NCBI GenBank assembly: GCA_963668605.1
Contig: OY764903.1
Span: 5,828,001 to 5,892,000 of the forward strand
DNA length: 64,000 bases
DNA from: G963668605 sp963668605
GTDB taxonomy: Bacteria; Acidobacteriota; Terriglobia; Bryobacterales; Bryobacteraceae
Direction of reading: 5' to 3'
Both the position numbers and the translations under genes were made by a program. Below, one piece after another: positions 33,836 through 42,886 of this stretch. A model generated the notes under the pieces. It had not been told where the DNA came from. It was given only the letters and a program-made list of their open reading frames with translations, and did no database searches. Within the stretch, counting starts at the first letter, position 1, and each line of letters begins with the position of its first letter.

Positions 33836-35422
33836 GTGAGCAAACGCTGGTTATTGCTGACGGCCGTATTCCTGTTGTCCTTCGCAATCCTCTCGTTCCG
33901 AATCGAAAACTGCGGCATTGCCAGCACTTGGGTCGATCCGGTCGGGAAGATTGGAGCGCAGGACGAAGCCGTCTACAGCGCCATCGCGATCGGAATGGCG
34001 CGCGACGGAGAGTGGCTCACGCCGCGCTTCCTCGGCCGTTTCGCGCTCTTCAAACCTCCGTTGCTCTACTGGCTGTCCGGTGCGTCGGTCAAGTTGTTCG
34101 GCGCCTCAAACTTCGGTCTGCGTCTGCCCTCGCTGATCGCCGGATCGTTGGCCGCGACACTTGTGTTTGCCTGGCTGCTGCCGGCCGGTCCACTGCCCGC
34201 ACTCTTCGCCCTGTTGCTGGCGCTCTCGAATCCGATGCTGGTCGGGCTCTCACGGCTCAACCTGATGGACGCGCTACTCGCGCTGTTGCTGTCGCTGGCC
34301 GCTTGGGCGCTGCATCGCGACCCCACGCTCGCTCGTGCCTCGACACGTTGGAGTTTCGCGATTCTGGCGGCAGCGGCGATGATGACGAAGGCCGTCGCCG
34401 GAGCGCTATGCCTGCTTTTGCTCTTCCTTTATTGGCTTTGCGCCCGCGGCGCTACGCGACCCGCGCTGCGCCGCGTGGTCGAGGTCGCGGCCTTGGCTGT
34501 TCTGCTCGCCGCGCCCTGGCATCTCTATCAGCTTGCCGCGCATCCTGTCTGGTTCTGGTCCGAATACATCGTTGACGAACATTTTCGCTCGGCGCTGCAC
34601 CCGCTCCATCAAACCTCCAACGAGAATCACGCCTGGTTCTATTTGAAGCGCTGGGCGCTGATCGATCCCGTTCTGCTGCTCTGCTCTGCCCTCGCGCTGC
34701 CCGGCTTTTTGCGCGCTGTCCGGCGGCGCGAAAGCGGCGCGCTGGTGCTGTTCTGCTGGATTGCGGCTGTGGGTGCGGCTGTGCTGCTATTCAGCTATCG
34801 CAATGCAGCTTATCTGCTGCCTGCGATGCTGGCCTGTGCGATTGCCGCCGCGGCCTACGCGCCGGTGCGCAGCCGTGCCGCCATGGCGTTTGGCGTGGCC
34901 CTGCTCAGTGCGGGGTTCGTCTGGAAATTGTCGCACCCGGCCGAGCCGTGGGGATTGTCCTACCCGCGGGCAGCCGCCGCAGTGCCGTCCGCGCACGCAC
35001 TGGAGCGCTACGCAGCCCTGCAGCGCCCGAATGAACTGATCATCGTGATGCCCGACGATGAGTTCTATGCCACGCTTCTGCCGATCCGCAAGGTGCGCTA
35101 TTCCTTCGTCGACGATGGCCGCCACGGCCAGCGGCCGGCTATGGATTTCCGCCGTCTGGGCATCGCTGTTTCCGTCGATGAATTTCTCGACCTGGCGCGC
35201 TGCCGGCCGGCCTATCTGGAGCGGTTGCGGGAGTTCGGCCTTGCCTCCGGCGAACCCATCGCTACCGTGATCGAGATGGAGGCGGATAGCGAATTCGCAC
35301 GGCTGATGGCTGGTTCGCCGCACGCGGACTTTTTCGTGCCCGCGCGCTTCCTCTCTTTTGCCACGCCCGGTCACAGCACCAGAGCCGCCGGCGACCGCCT
35401 CTTTCTGCTCGCCGATCAATAG
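33836..35422 (+). CDS. GT39/ArnT-like membrane glycosyltransferase
   Basis: A 528-residue polytopic protein from GTG 33836, taken because the first membrane helix (LLLTAVFLLSFAILSF) starts there. The external acidic loop GAQDEAVYSAIAIGMARDGE and the following FLGRFALFKPPLLYW are typical of PMT/ArnT-type transferases, which use a lipid-linked sugar donor to modify lipid A or proteins in the periplasm. About ten helices are followed by a soluble C-terminal domain (about residues 380-528). Acceptor and donor are unknown. It converges with thiD, with only 11 bp between stop codons. Confidence 0.82.
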   Translation: MSKRWLLLTAVFLLSFAILSFRIENCGIASTWVDPVGKIGAQDEAVYSAIAIGMARDGEWLTPRFLGRFALFKPPLLYWLSGASVKLFGASNFGLRLPSLIAGSLAATLVFAWLLPAGPLPALFALLLALSNPMLVGLSRLNLMDALLALLLSLAAWALHRDPTLARASTRWSFAILAAAAMMTKAVAGALCLLLLFLYWLCARGATRPALRRVVEVAALAVLLAAPWHLYQLAAHPVWFWSEYIVDEHFRSALHPLHQTSNENHAWFYLKRWALIDPVLLLCSALALPGFLRAVRRRESGALVLFCWIAAVGAAVLLFSYRNAAYLLPAMLACAIAAAAYAPVRSRAAMAFGVALLSAGFVWKLSHPAEPWGLSYPRAAAAVPSAHALERYAALQRPNELIIVMPDDEFYATLLPIRKVRYSFVDDGRHGQRPAMDFRRLGIAVSVDEFLDLARCRPAYLERLREFGLASGEPIATVIEMEADSEFARLMAGSPHADFFVPARFLSFATPGHSTRAAGDRLFLLADQ

Positions 35423-35433
35423 GCGCGAACCCG

Positions 35434-36219
35434 TCAGTGCTCCGCCGGTGCGTGATGATTGACCGGGCCGTTCCCATGGCCGAGTCCCGGGTTCGTGCGG
35501 ATCGCCTCCGTAATGAACCGCTTGGCCCGCGCCACCGCGGCGGGCAGCGGAAAGCCGTGCGCGAGACAGGCCGTGATCGCGGCGGCATAGGTGCAGCCGG
35601 TACCGTGTGTGTGCGCCGTCTCGATGCGTTCGGCCGTGAACTCCCGCCACTCCACGCCGTCGAAGAGTACATCGATTGCCTGGCCCGCGAGATGGCCGCC
35701 CTTGAGCAGTACCGCCTTTGCACCCATGTCGCGAAGCCGTGAGGCCGCGCGCCTCATGCCTGCGATGTCCATGACCTCCATTCCCGTGAGGGCTGCGGCT
35801 TCATGCAGATTGGGACAGAGCAGGAAGGCGCGCGGGATCAACTCCTCAATCAGCGCAATTCTCGCTTCGGCAGCGATCAGCGCGGCGCCGTGCTTACTAA
35901 TCATGACCGGATCCACCACCAGCGGAAAGCCGAACTCCAACGCAGCCGCGGCCACGGCGCGCACGATGGCCGCATCGCCCAGCGCTCCGGTCTTGGCAGC
36001 GTTCGGCGGGATGTCCTCGAGCACGGCGCGGATCTGTGCGACAACCAACTCCGGGTCCAGCGTTTCAACGCGTTCCACGCGCGTCGTGTTCTGCACGGTC
36101 AATAACGTGATCACAGCTTCGCCGTAGACCCCGAATTGATGAAAGGTCTTGAGATCGGCCTGGATGCCGGCTCCGCCGCAGGGGTCTGATCCGGCGATGG
36201 TCAATGCGACTGGTTTCAT
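35434..36219 (-). CDS. thiD: Hydroxymethylpyrimidine / hydroxymethylpyrimidine-phosphate kinase
   Basis: A 261-residue ribokinase-fold kinase. The opening LTIAGSDPCGGAGIQADLKT, the segment VVDPVMISKHG, and the catalytic anion hole HTHGTGCTYAAAI are diagnostic for ThiD, which phosphorylates hydroxymethylpyrimidine twice in thiamine synthesis and salvage. The 26 bp upstream are too short for a TPP riboswitch. It follows the hypothetical protein at 36246 and may share its transcript. No other thi gene is in the window. Confidence 0.95.
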   Translation of the reverse strand: MKPVALTIAGSDPCGGAGIQADLKTFHQFGVYGEAVITLLTVQNTTRVERVETLDPELVVAQIRAVLEDIPPNAAKTGALGDAAIVRAVAAAALEFGFPLVVDPVMISKHGAALIAAEARIALIEELIPRAFLLCPNLHEAAALTGMEVMDIAGMRRAASRLRDMGAKAVLLKGGHLAGQAIDVLFDGVEWREFTAERIETAHTHGTGCTYAAAITACLAHGFPLPAAVARAKRFITEAIRTNPGLGHGNGPVNHHAPAEH

Positions 36220-36245
36220 AGGCGCACCGACAGGATAGCAGACGT

Positions 36246-36716
36246 TTACCGGCTGGCTGCGGCCGCGCGCTTTTCATTGCGACCGGCCAGATACAGCGGC
36301 ACTACGATGCCGGCGCGCGTGCGATCCCGGGCGGCGATCACGCGGAGCTGAAACGGTCCAGGAAGCTCGTTCCACTCCACGTTACGGATCGAGGCCTGAC
36401 CGTTGGCGCCGGTCCGCGCCACTTCGCTCCGCAGGCCGCCGCGAAAGGATCCCCCCGGGCCTTCGTCGGGCAGACGAAAGCTGACCGAGGCTCCCTCGAC
36501 GGGCTTGCCGGTTTCGTCGCAAATCAGCACGGTCAGCGGCCGAGCCGAGTGTGTGCCGGCGGTATGGACAAGACCCTCGCCTTCCACCACGCGCATCTGC
36601 AAGATCACGACCTCCCGGTGCTCCGGCAGATCGGCTCCCCAGACCAGGAACATCGGCCCGAGCGCCATGAAGGCAGGCAGGAAATGCTGGGCGGCGGTCA
36701 ACAGAAACTCTCTCAT
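36246..36716 (-). CDS. Membrane-anchored Ig-like/regulatory-domain protein
   Basis: A 156-residue protein with an N-terminal hydrophobic segment (about residues 8-27, AAQHFLPAFMALGPMFLVWG). The following about 85 residues look like a beta-sandwich of the carboxypeptidase-regulatory or bacterial Ig-like type (RPLTVLICDETGKPVEGASV, then RTGANGQASIRNVEW). It is probably exposed outside the cytoplasm. It lies between the PP2C gene, 36 bp upstream, and thiD, 26 bp downstream, on the same strand. No specific function can be assigned. Confidence 0.6.
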   Translation of the reverse strand: MREFLLTAAQHFLPAFMALGPMFLVWGADLPEHREVVILQMRVVEGEGLVHTAGTHSARPLTVLICDETGKPVEGASVSFRLPDEGPGGSFRGGLRSEVARTGANGQASIRNVEWNELPGPFQLRVIAARDRTRAGIVVPLYLAGRNEKRAAAASR

Positions 36717-36752
36717 GACAAAGAGGTAGTGGCCGTGCGGCGGGAAATGTCT

Positions 36753-37463
36753 CTAACTGATCTGCAGGAGTAAAGCGGTGATGTTATCGGGTCCGCCGGC
36801 GTCGCGGGCTGCTTGAATTAACGCGCGGCATTTCTTCTCCAGCGAGCCGGCGCGATTCAGGATCTCAGCCAGAGCCGGACCCTCGACCACACCATGCAAG
36901 CCATCGCTCGAAAGCAGCACGTAGTCACCCGGCGAGGGCAGTACTTTGTGCGTCTGGATGCGCACGTCCTCAGCGACGCCGATCGCCATGGTGAGCACGT
37001 GGCGCATGGGATGCTTGCGCAGGCTGGCCTCGTCGATGCCGAGCCGGCGGCCGATCTCCTGCACCCAACTCTGGTCCGCAGTCACCTGGTTCAGACGGAG
37101 TCCGTCGAATGTATAGGCGCGGCTGTCGCCCACGCTGGCGATCACGATCTCGGGGCCGGATTCAAGTGCCGCCACAAGGGTCGTTCCCATGCCCTCCATC
37201 GCCTTGTCCGCTCCGGCGGCGGCGAGAACGGCGCGGTTCGCCTCCTGAATCGCACGAGTGAGTGCGTCGGCGCCGGTATGCGCGGCTCTCTGGACGTAAT
37301 CCCGTACGCTCTCGACGGCCAGGCGCGAGGCGTGTTCTCCGGCGCGCGCGCCGCCCATGCCGTCCGCTATGACATAGAGGCCGAGTTCAGGCGCCAGGAG
37401 GCAGCAGTCCTCGTTATTGGTGCGCACACAACCGACATCGGAAATGCCGAAGCCCTCTAACAT
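36753..37463 (-). CDS. PP2C-family serine/threonine protein phosphatase
   Basis: A 236-residue stand-alone PP2C domain. Motifs: VRTNNEDCCLL near the N-terminus, VIADGMGGARAGEHAS (metal-binding Asp-Gly), VIASVGDSRAYTF, LLSSDGLHGVV and GGPDNITALLL. It removes phosphate from Ser/Thr residues using two divalent metals and usually opposes Hanks-type kinases; none is encoded nearby. It heads the minus-strand run PP2C, regulatory-domain protein, thiD. Confidence 0.93.
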   Translation of the reverse strand: MLEGFGISDVGCVRTNNEDCCLLAPELGLYVIADGMGGARAGEHASRLAVESVRDYVQRAAHTGADALTRAIQEANRAVLAAAGADKAMEGMGTTLVAALESGPEIVIASVGDSRAYTFDGLRLNQVTADQSWVQEIGRRLGIDEASLRKHPMRHVLTMAIGVAEDVRIQTHKVLPSPGDYVLLSSDGLHGVVEGPALAEILNRAGSLEKKCRALIQAARDAGGPDNITALLLQIS

Positions 37464-37508
37464 TGATTTTCTGATTATAGCGGCTTCGCTCGCGGATACA
37501 ATTCCTTG

Positions 37509-40067
37509 TTACAAAATAAACTGCAACCCGATTTGCACGACGCGCCCGTCGTTGAGCGTGTTCGTAATCTTTCCGAAGGCGGGGGAGGAGAGGTTGCGTT
37601 GCGGCTCGTCGAACTGCGCGTGGTTGGTAAAGTTGTAGAACTCACCGCGCAGAACCGCACGCCATTCCCGCCCGGCATACCAGTGCCATTGCTTACTCAT
37701 AGCCGCGTTGAAGTTCGCGATCGGCGATTTGCGGAACGTGCCATGGCCTAGCGATCCGGCAAGCGAACCGGGACTCTGATAGCTGAATCGCTCCCGGCTG
37801 AGGATCCTCGGCGCGCTGTCGGGATGCGAGATCGTCTGCCCGAGAATCGACGGGTCCAGAATGTTGGGCCTGTCGCCGGGACCACCATCCACGTTGCCGT
37901 AGCCCGGTCCATCGGAGCCCACATATAACGTCAGGGGCGTTCCGGTCTTGAACATCGTTACGCCCGAAGCCTGCCAGCCGTTCAGCAGCCAGCGCAGGCT
38001 ATGACGGCTGCCCAATTGCGGCAGTTCATAGCTGTAGGCGAGTTTTACGGCGTGCGTCGAGTCGAACAGGCTCAGGCCCTTGCGGTCCTTGGCCGAATCG
38101 TACTGTGCCTGGTTGCGTCCGGTCTGCATGTCCTTGTTCGCGGCAGTGAAGGTATAGTCTGTGCCCTCATCGATGGCTTTGCCGAAGGTGTAGGTGAAGT
38201 TCCAGGCAAGACCGTGGCGCGGAGTGGCGCGCAGTTCCAATTGGGCGGCGTCGAGGTAGGCGATGCCGCCGTTTATGATGTACTTCACATCGTAATAGCG
38301 CTGGTCCGGACGGCGCTGGTCCACGGTGGCCGTCGTCAGCGGAATCCCGGCAACCGGAACGGCGCGATTCTGCTGATAGTCGTTGAGCAGTTTGAAACTG
38401 CGGCTGCCGACGTAGCCCGCACGCAGGAAGTAGACCTGCCCGACTTTGCGTTCCATGCTGAAGTTGTATTGGTGCGAGTAGGGCGCAACCATGTCGGGAG
38501 ACAGAAACGTCGGCGAGGTGCGCGCCGCGGGGTCGTTCAGGTTCACACTGCTGAGCGGATGCAGCAGGCTCGGGTTCTGCAGTTGGACATAGCGTACTTC
38601 CGGCAGATTGATGCGCGCTTGCTGAAAGGTCACAGGTAGAATCTGGCCGAACGTCGTAGTGTAGGCCGTCCGCAGCGTCCACGCGGTATTGGTCTGGTAG
38701 GCGATCGAGAAGCGCGGGCTGAAGTTGTTGCAGTCGCAGCCGTAGGGAATCTGGGTGCGCCCGTTCACCTCATAGGGGGCTGTCTCCAGGCTGTAGCGAA
38801 TACCGTAATAGATCTGCATGCGTGGCGTCGCCTTCCACTTGTCGCCGGCGAAAAAATTTGCGCCCCAGTTGCGAAAGCCGCGCGCGAGTTCTCCTGTGGT
38901 GGTTTCATACATCGACGGCGCGCCCCAGCGGAGATTCTCGATCGCGGAGCGCCCGTAATTGTTGGTGAACCAGAATAGGCCACGCTGATTGTTGACCTCG
39001 ATGCCGTTGAGTTGATAGCGCGCGAACTCGGCGCCCGCGGTCAACGTGTGCTTTGAGCCTTGCGCCTGATGCGACCACAGCGCGCCATAACGAAAACCGT
39101 TCTGCGCGCGATTAATTGGAAATTGGCTGTCCGGACCGAGTTCCTCAATCTGATACCCGAAGCGCACGCGTGGGCCGACCGCATTGGGCTCGGGAGCGAG
39201 CACGGATCTGGTGCGCGTGAACGCGAAGGCCAGCGCGAGTTCCGTTTCCTTCGAGAGCGGGCGCAGATAGGTCGCGCGCGCGCTGGTCCCGTGAATCTCT
39301 GTATCGGGATTCTGGCCAGCCACCAGTTGGAAGGCGTGCTGCCGCTGCCGTTGCAGGCCGTAGGACAAAATCAGCCGGCCTTTGCCGGCGTTCGGTTCCG
39401 CCCGCAGCGCGAGATCGGCCGAATCGCTGATCTGACGCGCATTCGTGTTCAAGGCGCGCGGGTCGAAGTCGGGCCGGTTCGGCGCTTCGCTCGGATACGC
39501 GTTCATCCAGCGGCTGATCAGGCTACGAAGCTCGGGGTCGGAGGTCAGAGGCGTGCGTTCGGAGAGCAGCGGAACCAGCACGTTGCCGTTCACCATGCCA
39601 CGAATCTTGCGCTGCGAAGCGCTCAGCGTAACATAGCCGAGAAAGGGAAGCTTTCCCCCGGCGCGTCCGCCATAGAAATTGCGATGAGACGGCTTGACCG
39701 CGCCCACCTGAAAAAAAGTGCGGGAATTAAAGACGCTGTTCTGGTGCTGTTCGAAAAACTCGCCGTGCCAATCGGCGAGCCGTTTCGACGGCTTCAGGAA
39801 CACCTGTTCGCCCGGCGCCTTGCCGTGTTCCGCAGCGAAGTAGTTGCTCTCGGCGGGCATCTCGGAGACAATCGTCGGCGTGCTGCCGACGCGCACGTTG
39901 GCCTCCCTGGCCGCGTTCGTGTCGATCTGATAGACGGCGACATTCTCATTACGTTGCGCCGCGGCGCCGATGCGCTCCGCTGTACGTGGCTGTGCGGGCG
40001 CCGCATTTTGCGCGAGCAACGGCAGGGTCAGCACTGGCATCAGAAAAATGAACCTTTGGAAAGACAT
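37509..40067 (-). CDS. Oar-like outer-membrane barrel protein lacking the regulatory domain and most of the plug
   Basis: An 852-residue protein with a signal peptide (FIFLMPVLTLPLLAQ). The C-terminal two-thirds matches the barrel of Oar-type TonB-dependent receptors: FSPRFSIAYQTNTAWTLRTA, WNFTYTFGKAIDEGTDYTF, LLNGWQASGVTMFKTGTPLT, and the final strand VVQIGLQFIL. The typical N-terminal carboxypeptidase-regulatory domain and a recognisable plug signature (the RINGG/NEILIDG block) are missing; only a short plug-end-like part (SVFNSRTFFQVGAV) is present. It follows a TPR protein by 11 bp, so it may need that partner. It could be a TonB-independent channel or a degenerate receptor. Confidence 0.75.
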   Translation of the reverse strand: MSFQRFIFLMPVLTLPLLAQNAAPAQPRTAERIGAAAQRNENVAVYQIDTNAAREANVRVGSTPTIVSEMPAESNYFAAEHGKAPGEQVFLKPSKRLADWHGEFFEQHQNSVFNSRTFFQVGAVKPSHRNFYGGRAGGKLPFLGYVTLSASQRKIRGMVNGNVLVPLLSERTPLTSDPELRSLISRWMNAYPSEAPNRPDFDPRALNTNARQISDSADLALRAEPNAGKGRLILSYGLQRQRQHAFQLVAGQNPDTEIHGTSARATYLRPLSKETELALAFAFTRTRSVLAPEPNAVGPRVRFGYQIEELGPDSQFPINRAQNGFRYGALWSHQAQGSKHTLTAGAEFARYQLNGIEVNNQRGLFWFTNNYGRSAIENLRWGAPSMYETTTGELARGFRNWGANFFAGDKWKATPRMQIYYGIRYSLETAPYEVNGRTQIPYGCDCNNFSPRFSIAYQTNTAWTLRTAYTTTFGQILPVTFQQARINLPEVRYVQLQNPSLLHPLSSVNLNDPAARTSPTFLSPDMVAPYSHQYNFSMERKVGQVYFLRAGYVGSRSFKLLNDYQQNRAVPVAGIPLTTATVDQRRPDQRYYDVKYIINGGIAYLDAAQLELRATPRHGLAWNFTYTFGKAIDEGTDYTFTAANKDMQTGRNQAQYDSAKDRKGLSLFDSTHAVKLAYSYELPQLGSRHSLRWLLNGWQASGVTMFKTGTPLTLYVGSDGPGYGNVDGGPGDRPNILDPSILGQTISHPDSAPRILSRERFSYQSPGSLAGSLGHGTFRKSPIANFNAAMSKQWHWYAGREWRAVLRGEFYNFTNHAQFDEPQRNLSSPAFGKITNTLNDGRVVQIGLQFIL

Positions 40068-40078
40068 GAATCTCCCGA

Positions 40079-41263
40079 CTATTTCTTCGGCTCCAACGCA
40101 GCTTTCAACTGCCAGTAAACACGCTCGTTGTAAGTCTCTTTCACCCGCTCCAGCGGCTCGTCATTGGGATCGTTGGCGCGGTACTGCGTCTTCTTGAGGC
40201 AGCGTCCCAGCATCTTCGTCGCCTCGGCATCCTGGGGGTCGCGCGCGAGCGTAGCGCGAAAACTCTCCGCCGCCGCGTCGAACTCGCCGCGCTTCCAGAG
40301 CGCATAGCCGATGTTGAAATGATAGTCAGGGTCAGCCTGATCGCCTTCGAGCGCCTTGCGAAAATTCTCCAACGCCTCCGGCCTGTCGCGGAGGGACTGC
40401 GCCGCGCCGAGGTTGTTGAAGACCTCGTTCAGTGGGACGGACTGCGCCACCAGATCGAACGCAATCTGGGCGCCAGTGTAATCGCCAGTGTAGAACCGGC
40501 ACAGCCCGAGGAAGAAATTCGCTTCGCGGTAGTGCGGGAAACGGGCCGGAACCTTCCGGAACCATTCCTCAGCGGCCCCAAAATTCTCTTGTGTCCAGAG
40601 CAGCCGGCCCAACTCGAAATTTGGCTCCGCGTAACTCGGGTCCAGGCGCGCCGCTTGCGTCAGAAAACGGTGCTTCTGTTCCGTGCTTGTGGCGAGCAAG
40701 CCGCGAATGTAATTCTCGATAGCATCGACCCGCACCGGCGGATGCAGTCTCCGGAACTCTTCCTCCGACGGTACCGAGGCCGGCACAGAAACGCGCAGCG
40801 TCTGCCACGCGAGGTGCTCCTGCACGGCGGCTAGTTCGTCGAAGGCTCCGGTCTCGCTGAACTCCGGAAATTGCTTCATGCTGCGCAGGTCGAGGACCCG
40901 TGCGGTCAGGCGCAGGGATTCCTTGCCGCCGGGAGTCGTGGCGGGCAACACGTCAAATTGGCCAAACAGGATCTCGTCGGCGTCCAGAGTCTCGGCGATC
41001 TTGATCACCGTGGCCCGAGTCATCTCCGAGTTCGGGCGCAGAGCCAGACGCCTGTAGGCCTCCTTCAGGCTCTCGCGATCCAGCACGAGCATACCTTGGC
41101 CGCCAAGGGCATCGCGCACGGCTTCGGCAATGCTCTCGCCGACCCAGTCCACTTTAGGATTTTTCGAAGTGTTGAAAAATGGAAGAACGACGAAAGATTC
41201 CGCGAGCGCAGCGACCGGCAGGAAGCTAACCACAAGAACGAGAAATGCGAAGGGCCGTCCCAT
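40079..41263 (-). CDS. Secreted TolB/CsgG-like N-terminal domain plus TPR protein
   Basis: A 394-residue protein with a signal peptide (FLVLVVSFLPVAALA). Residues about 22-160 (SFVVLPFFNTSKNPKVDWVG, then SIAEAVRDALGGQGMLVLDR) resemble the FlgO/CsgG/TolB-type fold in which a periplasmic protein builds a score-like alpha/beta domain. Residues about 185-370 are TPR units (YAEPNFELGRLLWTQENFGA, PDYHFNIGYALWKRGEFDAA). It is upstream of the barrel protein by 11 bp, so it may be an assembly factor or periplasmic partner of that barrel. Confidence 0.7.
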   Translation of the reverse strand: MGRPFAFLVLVVSFLPVAALAESFVVLPFFNTSKNPKVDWVGESIAEAVRDALGGQGMLVLDRESLKEAYRRLALRPNSEMTRATVIKIAETLDADEILFGQFDVLPATTPGGKESLRLTARVLDLRSMKQFPEFSETGAFDELAAVQEHLAWQTLRVSVPASVPSEEEFRRLHPPVRVDAIENYIRGLLATSTEQKHRFLTQAARLDPSYAEPNFELGRLLWTQENFGAAEEWFRKVPARFPHYREANFFLGLCRFYTGDYTGAQIAFDLVAQSVPLNEVFNNLGAAQSLRDRPEALENFRKALEGDQADPDYHFNIGYALWKRGEFDAAAESFRATLARDPQDAEATKMLGRCLKKTQYRANDPNDEPLERVKETYNERVYWQLKAALEPKK

Positions 41264-41326
41264 GACTATTACAGTCTACCAGACGGCCCTTTTGCCAAAC
41301 GCGCGAACAGCTAGTTCGTCGAGTTG

Positions 41327-41641
41327 TTAATTGGCGAAGACCAGTGTGGTCTTGGTCCCGCCCAAGCGGATCTCCTGCACCTTGTACTTGCCCTCGGCCG
41401 CAGAGTAGCGGACCGTGGTCGCATTAAACTTCTCTTCGCCGCTCTGAACCTTCACCGATGCCTCCACCGAACTCTTGCCTTTGCTGATTACTACTTTGCT
41501 GTCATTCACTTCCAGCTTGTAATCGCCCGGCTTCAGTTCGGTCCCGTTGACCATCGAGGGCTGGAACAGCGTGATGCTGTGAGTGGCTGCGCTCGCCATG
41601 GCGAGTGCGAAGCAAGCGAAAAGGACTGTCAATTTCTTCAT
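41327..41641 (-). CDS. Small secreted protein, function unknown
   Basis: About 104 residues from ATG 41641; this start leaves nine bases after AGGAG, better than the ATG at 41650. A signal peptide (LTVLFACFALAMASA) precedes a beta-rich domain (LKPGDYKLEVNDSKVVISKG, then VQEIRLGGTKTTLVFAN). Similar small secreted proteins are common in Acidobacteria without a known function. It is flanked by a 154-bp non-coding region on the miaA side. Confidence 0.65.
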   Translation of the reverse strand: MKKLTVLFACFALAMASAATHSITLFQPSMVNGTELKPGDYKLEVNDSKVVISKGKSSVEASVKVQSGEEKFNATTVRYSAAEGKYKVQEIRLGGTKTTLVFAN

Positions 41642-41795
41642 TTTCTTCATTCTCCTTGAATGTTACTCAAGTATTTCTTCGCGAACGAGGCGACAAGTAT
41701 GCACCCCGTCAACGTGGTGCTTAAGACTGTTTGTCGTCGCACAATATCTCTGACGAAACTTATCGGGATTTGTTCCGCAGTATTGAATAATTATT

Positions 41796-42734
41796 TTAAT
41801 GCATATTTAGGTCGAGTTTAATTTGAGTTATAGCTTGCGCCTGCACCTCGGGATCTCCGCCAAACCCATCGATCCAAAAGACATCTCGTTCCCTGCGGAA
41901 CCAGGTCCGTTGCCGTTTGGCGTATTGGCGCGTCGCAATTCGAGTGGATTCGATAGCCTCGGCGAGCGTGATTTCCCCGCGCAAATGGCGCAACGCCTGC
42001 GCGTAACCGATAGATTCAAAGGGTTTAGCCTGCTCCGTGACGCCGGCCGCGAGCAGGTTGCGTACCTCATCGAGAAGGCCTCTCGAAAAGATCTCCGAAG
42101 CCCTCCGGTCGAGGCGCTCGCGGAGCTCCTCACGATCCGGGTTGAGGCAGATTTTTAGCGTACGGAAACCTTCGAGGCGATCACGGCCGGAATCGAACAT
42201 GCGAGAAGCCGGCTGCGTCGAGAGCAGGCGAATTTCGAGGGCGCGGATCACTTTTTTCACATCTCGGGCATGAACCCGGCCAGCGGTCGCCGGATCGAGC
42301 CGCAGCAGAATCCGATGCAGTGAGCCTGGCCGGAGCGCCTCGCGGGCCTGTAACCGCTGGCGCAGGGCCTCATCGCGGCTGGGGCCCTCGAAAAGTCCAT
42401 CAATCAATGCGCGCAGGTAGAAACCGGTGCCGCCGGCCAGGACCGGTAGTTTCCCTCTTTGGGTAACCTCCCGCAGGGTCTCGCGCGCCTTACGGGCGTA
42501 GTCGCCGGCGGTGGAGACTTCGGCGGGGTCCAGGATATCGAAAAGGTGGTGAGGGATGCCGTGGCGTTCGCTTGGCGGAACCTTGGCGGCGCCAATATCG
42601 AATCCTCGATACATTTGTACTGAATCGCAATTGATGATTTCGCCGTCTAACTGGGCAGCGATGGCGATGGCGAGATCGCTTTTTCCGGAACCTGTAGGGC
42701 CGGCGATAGCGACCAATAGGGGAATAGACACCAT
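41796..42734 (-). CDS. miaA: tRNA dimethylallyltransferase
   Basis: A 312-residue protein with the P-loop GPTGSGKSDLAIAIA, the substrate segment EIINCDSVQMYRGFDIG and GTGFYLRALIDG. MiaA adds the dimethylallyl group to A37 of tRNAs that read UNN codons. The C-terminal RQYAKRQRTWFRRE segment is also typical. The gene is divergent from the TPR protein at 42887. No hfq or mutL neighbour is seen. Confidence 0.96.
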   Translation of the reverse strand: MVSIPLLVAIAGPTGSGKSDLAIAIAAQLDGEIINCDSVQMYRGFDIGAAKVPPSERHGIPHHLFDILDPAEVSTAGDYARKARETLREVTQRGKLPVLAGGTGFYLRALIDGLFEGPSRDEALRQRLQAREALRPGSLHRILLRLDPATAGRVHARDVKKVIRALEIRLLSTQPASRMFDSGRDRLEGFRTLKICLNPDREELRERLDRRASEIFSRGLLDEVRNLLAAGVTEQAKPFESIGYAQALRHLRGEITLAEAIESTRIATRQYAKRQRTWFRRERDVFWIDGFGGDPEVQAQAITQIKLDLNMH

Positions 42735-42886
42735 AGCTATTTTGTCCGCTCTTTCGACGCTCTGGCAAGTTGATGAAATTCCTGAGAAACTTGGAGCACG
42801 GGACGGACGTTATACTGAGGTAGAGCAATGGCGCTGCCGACGCGACCGGTTTGGGCGCTCGGGGCGTTTCAAGAAAGTCGGGTCCA

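Noticed and set aside
39060..40118. 352-codon open frame on the + strand within the Oar-like barrel gene
   Set aside because: The barrel gene has signal peptide and conserved motifs; the antisense product has none.
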